64,000 nucleotides of DNA. It comes from Brachionus manjavacas. Taxonomy: Eukaryota > Rotifera > Eurotatoria > Ploima > Brachionidae. Location: assembly GCA_019054805.1 (NCBI GenBank), contig JAHQIY010000007.1, forward strand, positions 4,655,501 through 4,719,500, read 5' to 3'. Positions 51,300 through 64,000 of the stretch are shown here, piece after piece. Under the pieces are notes generated by a model. The model worked only from the letters and a program-made list of their open reading frames with translations, ran no database searches and had not been told where the DNA came from. Made by a program: the position numbers and the translations under genes. Numbering within the stretch: the first letter of the stretch is position 1; each line of letters starts with the position of its first letter.

Positions 51300-51790
51300 T
51301 AATAACTTTAGTAAAAAGAAGAATTCGGAGTTATTCAACAATTCAAGATCAATAACGGCAATGTTAAGATTACGTGGAATCAAACAAGTTTTCTATACGA
51401 AGCCGAAAATTTTTTAACACAAGTAGCTATGAATATTCAATGACCAAGCAGTTAGTTGAAAATTGTACGGTCAGATCAAATTTTTTCACAAATCTAGTGG
51501 TCAATAATTGGAATCAGCTAAGCCGAGATGAAATCGAGACTCGACATTATTTTACTTTAAAAAATGTAATTTTACGATAAATTTCGAAAAATGAAGTAAT
51601 TTGACGAAAATAACGTTTTTTTACGTATTATTAAAACTTTATGTTTTAATAATTTCTTTATTATTCTTTATTATATTATTTAACTCATTTGATTCTTATT
51701 TACTTTATTCTTATTTTTATTTATTTTATTTTTTTATAATTTATTTTGAAGGAGCTCTAGCTCGGTACAGAAAACAAATAAATAAATAAT
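51300..51790 (+). mobile_element. CR1/L2-like LINE C-terminus with 3' tail
   Basis: 51374-51580 encodes a C-terminal segment with VENCTVRSNFFTNLVVNNWN followed by QLSRDEIET, the diagnostic end of CR1/L2-type ORF2. The 3' end at 51749-51790 reads GAAGGAGCTCTAGCTCGGTA followed by CAGAAAACAAATAAATAAAT and AAT repeats. That terminus is nearly identical to the one ending at 51292, although the coding parts belong to different-looking C-termini. Confidence 0.8.
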
Positions 51791-52099
51791 AATAATCTAA
51801 AAAATAATAGCAAATATTTATTAAATATATTAGATTGAAAAAGAAATGAAAGTTTTTATACAAAGAGATGGAGATTGGTAAAACTGTCAATTAATTCTAA
51901 AAAATATAATTAATTAATAAATTTAAAAGTTTACGAAATTTTACATTTTTTTAATTTTAAATTACGCTTTTTTACCTCAAAAATATTTTACGTGATTTTA
52001 CGTAAAATTACAAAATTTATCTTTAGTTGAAAAATTCAAAAAAAATATGAAAATCAAAATATGGTCTTTGATCAGTTTATCAATAAAACAAAAAGTATC

Positions 52100-52900
52100 A
52101 ATACAAAGGTTGTTTTTTTTTGAAAGAAAAATTATTTTAGAAAGTTATCATGTTTCTTTTTGACAATGTTGGTATTCGTCAAGAGTGTTCAATATCCTGA
52201 CTTCATAGTTCAAGAATTCATTTGTAAAAAGTTTTGTCTCACTCCACAGTTTCGGACAAAATGTCGCTCGATGGCTTTGCGGCAAGTTCTTTTGATAACC
52301 TGCTAAAATAATTTTTTTTTCGTCAAGAAGTCAATTGTTCCTAAAAATTGGTAACACATGCCTAATGAGCCATAAACCCATACTTCTATTCTCGATGATG
52401 CATGACGCTGTAGTCCTTGATGAGCGATTCTAAGACTTTAAAGAAATGGAGGTAAGGGAGACCGGAAGATATTTGCTTACCATCGTTTTTTTACCCTTTT
52501 TTGAATTGATCACATATTATTAATTTTCCACTCAAATCTTGTCAACTTTCGACAAGGTTAAAGACTGCTCGACGATGAACGAGAGAGGCCGTGTTAGCGA
52601 CTCAACACACCCGAGTTGACCAGACTTGTTTTTAAGTCACAGTTTTAAGTCTTAGTCAGAAAAATTTAAGTCATGACTTAAAAATTTTTTTCATCATCTT
52701 TAGACTTGATTGACTTAAGACTTGTGACTTAAAAACAAGTCTGGAGTTGACTTATTGCATTTCAAGCTCTTGAGTTTCGCCAATACCTTGACTGGACTCA
52801 CTACATCTTCAATTGCAAAAACACAGATCAAGTTAAGCTCTTACTTAATTGAAATTGGTCTCTGGGGTAATGGAGCTACTGACAATGAGCGTGTTTTTAA
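52100..52900 (-). pseudogene. LINE reverse transcriptase remnant interrupted by a MITE
   Basis: Read on the - strand from about 52880, broken frames give VVSPVKVLAKLKSLKCNKST (the linker before the reverse transcriptase), then the MITE at 52621-52743, then ESLTRPLSFIVEQSL, SKYLPVSLTSI, KVLESLIKDYSVMHHRE and GFMAH...CVTN. That is the correct N-to-C order for a CR1/jockey-like enzyme. Frameshifts and stops are frequent. The part below 52270 is too decayed to read. Confidence 0.72.
52621..52743. mobile_element. 123-bp hAT-type MITE with 8-bp target duplication
   Basis: The element begins CAGACTTGTTTTTAAGTCAC and ends with the reverse complement GTGACTTAAAAACAAGTCTG. The arms (52621-52651 and 52712-52743) match almost perfectly. 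It is flanked by identical 8-bp copies of GAGTTGAC at 52613-52620 and 52744-52751. An 8-bp duplication with termini starting CAG is the hallmark of the hAT superfamily. It sits inside the LINE remnant and interrupts its reading. Confidence 0.88.
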
Positions 52901-53329
52901 AGCCAAATATTCAATTAATTGCATTTTTTAAATTTTTCTTATATTTAAATTTGAAAATTCTCTGTACTGTTAATTAAATGCATTAAAAAAATTTTTTCTT
53001 TAAATTTTACACAAAGTATTTATAAATATTAAATAATATTCTAAAATTTTGCTTAATAATAATGCAAAGCCTGATCCCTAAACCAGGTCTACCCCCCAAC
53101 CCCTTTTTTTGTTCTCAGATTTTGTTAAAAATTAATCTAATTTCAAAATGAACCCTATTTTACGACTGACAACGTTTTACGGATAATCAACCTATGGTCT
53201 ATTTTGAAATTAGTTTTCTTTAAATTAAGAATTAATGTTTCAAAAATTAGTGTTTATTTAATGGATTTTTCAACTATTGATTATATGCAATACTCAAAAA
53301 TGCTTCAAATGTAAATTTGATTAATGTTT

Positions 53330-53600
53330 TATCTGTTTTATACTATTCATTAAATATTTTCTCAAAATATTATGTACAAAAAGGAAAGGACACAACAGGA
53401 GACAAAAGGACATTAGAGGACAAAATGATATGCACACTAAGTAATGGACACAGAAGGACATTAAAGAATATTTAGCATTAAATTTAAGCTCATTGTCAAT
53501 CTATGATACTAAATGGTCATCGATTTGTTTTCTACCATTTAAATATAAGGGAGGCGTTTAAATCCATTTTCAATATCTTTTTGAACAACGACTCTGATCG
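53330..53600. repeat. Degenerate GGACA-rich stretch
   Basis: 53380-53470 contains repeated words of the form AGGACAxxA and AGGACATTA (at least four). This looks like a decayed short-period repeat. It lies next to the tRNA-like repeat but no boundary or family could be set. Confidence 0.35.
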
Positions 53601-53835
53601 GACACAGAGGTAACTGCATCGTGTAGATCATCTAAACCGCAATTATTATCCAGGCGAAGCCAGTACCCCTCTTTTAAACGATGATGAAAGGAGTTTTAAA
53701 TATGTCCTGTAGTGCAAAGATAATTTTAAGATTTAAGATTTAGGATTTTTCCATCAGCGGGTTTTGATCCATCAGCACCTATGATCCTCTGCTTGTAAGA
53801 CTAACACACAAGCCTTTTGGCTAAAGGGGCTTCAT
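53590..53835 (-). mobile_element. Possible tRNA-derived SINE
   Basis: On the - strand 53830-53751 is tRNA-like: it starts GCCCCTTTAGCC with an A-box-like TAGCCAAAAGG, has a possible anticodon loop CTTACAA (TAC), and a B-box-like GGATCAAAACC about 53 bases after the A box. The acceptor 3' strand is missing and the spacing is longer than in a class I tRNA, so it is not an intact tRNA gene. A GC-richer body continues to about 53590 (GTACTGGCTTCGCCTGGATA on the - strand). This arrangement suggests a SINE with an internal RNA polymerase III promoter. With one copy in the window, the call is tentative. Confidence 0.4.
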
Positions 53836-54188
53836 TAGGTGGTATGCAATTTATAAAATAATTTATGCAATTCATCAGTTATAATCTTTAATTAAATTTG
53901 AAAGAGTAAAACTTGACAAAATAAAAAAAATTTCAGATCCTCAAATACCAAAATTAACCCATTTAGCTGCATGAGAGATTATCTTGACAAGTATTCTTTA
54001 AAGGGGGCTTTAAGACTTATTTTTCTTCTTTTAAAATTTAATCGACAATTGAATATTAAATGAAAACAATTCTTTTCTATTTTTATTCATATTTTAGTGA
54101 AATTTTAAAGACACATAATTTAAATTATTAAAAGTCCGAAAAAAAATAAAAACAAGCTAATTTTTAAACATTACTTTTTATTTTAAGG

Positions 54189-60426
<6,238 letters not shown>

Positions 60427-62676
60427 TTTGTCAAATATATGTATTTATCTAAGAAAAATGAAAAAAAATTATTATTTTTAAAAATTTTGAAATAATAAAT
60501 AAAAAATAATTTAATTTTCTTTTATTGCAAACAATTTTGACTTAATTGCGAAATTAAAATTTCCCTTTAAATTTTTATCTATTTCTTGAAAGAAAAATAT
60601 CTTAAGATAGATCAATGCTTCCCTTCCAGACTCTAAAAAATTTAATTTTATTTAAAAAATATTTTCATATTTTAATTTGATTAATTAAATAAAATAAAAC
60701 TGTAATAAGACCAAAAAAATAAGGAATTTTAGCTGTTATTTATTTCAGCTGTCAATTTAATTATTTAAAATTATAAAAAGATCATTTAATTTGATTAAAG
60801 ATGGTTTTGATTTTAAAAGATTTTGAGATATTTACATATTAAAAATGATTTGACATGGACAAACGAGGTGAAGTAACACATACCACAGTGATATTTTTTT
60901 GTGATTTACGTAAATTGTTGTAAAATACAAAAAGTGAAACATTACTGTAATTCATAGTAAACATAATTCACAGTTTCAATTTTGAACATCACCACAAGTA
61001 ATAGAAAATTAATTAAAATACAACTTTGGAGCCTTTAATAGAAGAATATTTTAACTTTAAATTTTTTAGTATTTTTTTGTATAAATTTCCACTAATGTAT
61101 CTTTAAAAACCTTTACCTTTACAGTGATATATAGAAAATGACGGATAATATAGAAATTATTTTTCAATTTTTTTTCATGCTAACTTAGTCTATTAATTGA
61201 ATTTTTTTTGTATTTTGACGATTTTTTAGCCAGACATCAAATTCAAAAATTTAAATAAAAATATTTTGAATTTTAATTTAATTTGAACTTATTAATAATG
61301 ACTGGAAATTAATATCAAAAAAACATAAGTTTCTTTCAATAACAAAGAAATTGATACATTAATTACGATGACAGTTTTTTAAATTTATTAATTGAATTGA
61401 ATTAGCCTTCAAAAAAAGAAAAAGTAAATTTAAAAAGAAGTTTGAAAGAGAATAAAGTCTAGTTTATGAATAAAAAATTAATGAAACAAAAAATAATGTT
61501 AATTTTTATCATAAAGAAGCCATATAAAAAGAAAAAGAATAAAGAAAATAAATTAATATCAATAGAAAGAGCTTCACTTGTTCTTTTATTGTTCATTTAG
61601 AATCATTTTATAGTGTTTAAATCAAATATTGTTCATACAGAGATCAATCGAATAAGAAATGCAATCGCTTGATATTAATTGCAGATTTCAAGACTTTTAA
61701 ATAAAAAATGTAAAGAAAGAGTGTTTTGTAAAAATTGCAGTCCACACCAAGTCACGTTACGATATCTCAAAAATTAAAGCAATTTTTTTAAATAGTGGTT
61801 TTTCTTATTTTTTTTGTACAAAATTTATTTTAAAATTTTTTGAAATGTCTCATAAGAGTTAAATGGTATCTAAATAAGCAGAAATCCAGGAATTCGCAAG
61901 ACCCAGAATTAAGACTTTAAAATTTTTTGACTTAATTTTTCTAAAAAAAAAGAATTTTTTTATCAATCTGATTATTATTTGTAGAAAAATCAAAGAAAAT
62001 TTTTTTTTAATTTCTTTAGCGATCTTTGCTACTACTACTACTACTATCTTAAGGTACTTGTGAGGAAAAGAAACTTAAAAAATGAATTTTCGTACATTTT
62101 TCGAAGAATTCGGAAAAAATTTGCGTAATTATTTACAACAAAGAGTAAAATTACCTTATTTTTATTCAAAATACTTTAAAAAATTTTTTTGTACTTTGGA
62201 TATTTTACAATTTTCTAAACCTACATATTTAGTTTAATAATAAAGAAATTCAAATTTATTTATTTTCTATTTTTCCAATTTTATATCGCCTTCAAGACGT
62301 CATCTAATATGATATAATTAAAATTCAATATACGTAAAAATGGTAAATTCCAATGACACACAGTATTTTTTTCAAACAAAAATTTATTTATCAATGGAAG
62401 GAGTCAAAAATCCACAATCCACTTTTAATTGCATACTGTAGAAAATTTTTAAACTAATTTTTAAATAATGTGCCTTATTAAAGGTACACCAAAGCTTGAC
62501 TTTAATAATCTTTTTTGAAAAAAATATCTAAATACATTTTTGAATTCTTTTTATTAAATAAAAATTACTTAAAATAAATTTTATCAAAACAATTTTTTTT
62601 ACGTTTACATTTTTTAAGTCCAACTAATATAATCATTAACAAAAACCAAATCAATTCCAATCAATTCAAAAGTGGC
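60427..62676. other. Intergenic DNA between ATG16L1 and the UAP56-motif gene
   Basis: About 2.2 kb, AT-rich, no gene supported. At 62028-62046 there is an isolated GCTACTACTACTACTACTA repeat like the tail of the LINE at 59151; upstream sequence shows no readable LINE, so it may be an orphan tail or a plain microsatellite. The ATG16L1 promoter is expected just right of 60426. Confidence 0.4.
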
Positions 62677-63547
62677 TTAGTAAAAAACTTTGCGATTGCT
62701 TGTTCTGTTGGCGTTTCGGCCACGAGCAACTTGAGATCTAGGTTAACAAAAACTTAGTAACAAAAAAAAATTCAATTATGAAAATTACCTTAGATTTTTT
62801 GGTTTATTAAAAGCGGCGACTCTGGCCAACTTAGCCCTGTTGTTGAGTCTCTTTATCTTTGGATTTTGTCTGCGCGGCACTTTTTGCTTATTGTTTATGT
62901 TAGCCTTTGAAAATTGGTTCAATTTTTAATCAACTATTTCTGATAGACTTACTGCTATTTGTTTGACTTTGGTGATTCGGTTTGCAAGCAAACGTTTAGC
63001 CTTTTCTAAATTTTTTTTAGCAACTTTCATCGCTGAATTGGCCTTGTTGTTTTCTCTCTTAGGCTGTTGCAAGCGTTTTTTGGGCACAAAATTTGATTGT
63101 CTCTTAGGCATCAGCTTCAATGAAAAAATTCAAATCATCGTTTTCTTTCAAAGCTTAATTTCTATCTTAATTACATTTGGTTTTGTTCTTCTAAACCCTT
63201 TTGGGCCAACTGGTTTATTTAAAGAGAGTCTCGACTTGAGTTTAGCTAGCTTGTCCGAATTGCTTGTGTTCGGACGATTTCGCTGCACGAAAGAACTATT
63301 ATTTCTCTTCATTCTGTTGTGTTTGCCAATTCGCCTGGACTGGTTTAGAAGGCCAAGTTTGTTCTTGGGTGGACGGTTCTGGGGTCTGCCTTGGTTGATT
63401 TGTCGCTTGGGGGCATTTCTGGTTTGGTTTCTGGGACCTTTGTTTCCACGGTTTCGTTTGATAATATCATCTGTTGACAAAATGAAATTTAAGAGAGGAT
63501 AATCGTTACACTTCAGACATACCCAATGACATGTTAAGCTTATCCAT
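62677..63547 (-). CDS. UAP56-binding mRNA export adaptor-like basic protein
   Basis: Five exons join in frame: 63547-63523, 63470-63175, 63114-62953, 62904-62789 and 62737-62677, giving 219 residues. The first 15 residues, MDKLNMSLDDIIKRN, form a textbook UAP56-binding motif as found at the N-terminus of ALYREF, UIF (FYTTD1) and related TREX adaptors; the motif is created by splicing exon 1 to exon 2. The remainder is Arg/Lys/Asn/Pro-rich, low complexity and has no RRM, which rules out ALYREF and favours a UIF- or CHTOP-like adaptor. Such proteins bind mRNA through basic regions and are loaded by the DEAD-box helicase UAP56/DDX39B during nuclear export. No further conserved domain of UIF is visible, so I leave the symbol empty. 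Confidence 0.75.
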
Positions 63548-64000
63548 CTTGGCCTTTAGGTTGATTCTAAAAGAATTTTGTCTAAATTACACAAGTTATT
63601 TATTTTCTTTATATTCCTAATTTTGACGTATTTAGAATAAATTGCTCAACTTCAAGATCTTTTTTTTTCTCAGAAATTATTTCAATTCGCCATTATTCAT
63701 CGAATTTAATTTGCTACATGTCATAGTTGTGATACAATTTTTTTTAATGATGACACATTTTTTGTCTTTAGTTAAATTTTTAGTCTTATTATTTAAAAAA
63801 GAAAAGGTATGTTTCTTTTCAATATTGATCTTAAAGACAACGATATTAAACAGCTATCGTAATTTTGAAAAAACACTACTACAGTTAATCTACATTTAGC
63901 CAAGAATTGGTAAAATTACGTTATTTTACGTTAGATTACGCAAGTTTGGTCAGCTTACGTAATCTAACGTAAATATTTTTCGGTTAGTATATAAAATTGT
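63548..64000. other. Window end: AT-rich DNA with a perfect 16-bp inverted repeat
   Basis: TTTACGTTAGATTACG (about 63926-63941) and CGTAATCTAACGTAAA (about 63958-63973) are perfect reverse complements around a 16-base loop. This is probably a small palindromic transposon or the end of one that continues past the window. No gene is seen in the rest of the stretch. Confidence 0.55.

Noticed and set aside
53751..53830. Functional tRNA-Val gene on the - strand
   Set aside because: Acceptor stem cannot pair and spacing between the boxes is too long; better explained as a tRNA-derived repeat.
63642..63899. 85-codon + strand frame at the window end
   Set aside because: Phe/Leu/Ile-rich composition typical of AT-rich noise; no support.

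Overview
This is AT-rich eukaryotic, almost certainly metazoan, nuclear DNA. The genes are split by many short introns (about 47-60 bp, GT...AG) plus a few longer ones filled with repeats, and the standard genetic code fits every gene. The conserved content is typical of animals: a class VII myosin with MyTH4-FERM-SH3 architecture, an ATG16L1-type autophagy protein, the proteasome subunit PSMD1/Rpn2, mitochondrial acyl carrier protein, an MRGBP/Eaf7 subunit, a PELP1/Rix1-type protein, a membrane progestin receptor (PAQR) and a UAP56-binding mRNA export adaptor. Extreme AT content, tiny introns, abundant degraded LINEs and a bacterial-looking intronless hydrolase would suit a monogonont rotifer such as Brachionus, but that assignment is inference and could not be tested here.

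Layout. 1-4.8 kb: a single-exon alpha/beta hydrolase of bacterial type (1434-2783, -), flanked by decayed sequence. 4.8-8.1 kb: PSMD1 (-). 8.6-10.4 kb: a dead LINE. 10.4-11.7 kb: MRGBP and NDUFAB1 (both -). 12.5-16 kb: a nest of repeats (foldback element, mariner-like transposon, two LINE 3' ends). 16-21.7 kb: low-complexity AT-rich sequence without recognisable genes. 21.8-23 kb: an intronless PAQR receptor, the only gene found on the + strand. 24.7-28.7 kb: a degenerate hAT transposon and a short pogo/Tigger-like element. 29.0-40.6 kb: the nine-exon myosin VII gene (-) with foldback elements in its introns. 44.9-49.4 kb: PELP1-like gene (-). 50-54 kb: LINE fragments, a MITE with a perfect 8-bp target duplication, and a tRNA-like SINE candidate. 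54.2-60.4 kb: ATG16L1 (-, 13 exons), with a LINE inside a MITE in its largest intron. 62.7-63.5 kb: the UAP56-motif protein (-).

The genes are unrelated housekeeping and cytoskeletal genes, so no operon or gene-cluster logic applies. I assembled the exon structures by hand from splice sites, reading phase and family conservation; for the multi-exon genes all junctions keep the frame. I found no convincing new multi-gene system. The best leads are the probable horizontally acquired hydrolase, a possible alternative N-terminal exon of myosin VII, and several well-delimited transposon insertions that allow relative dating.
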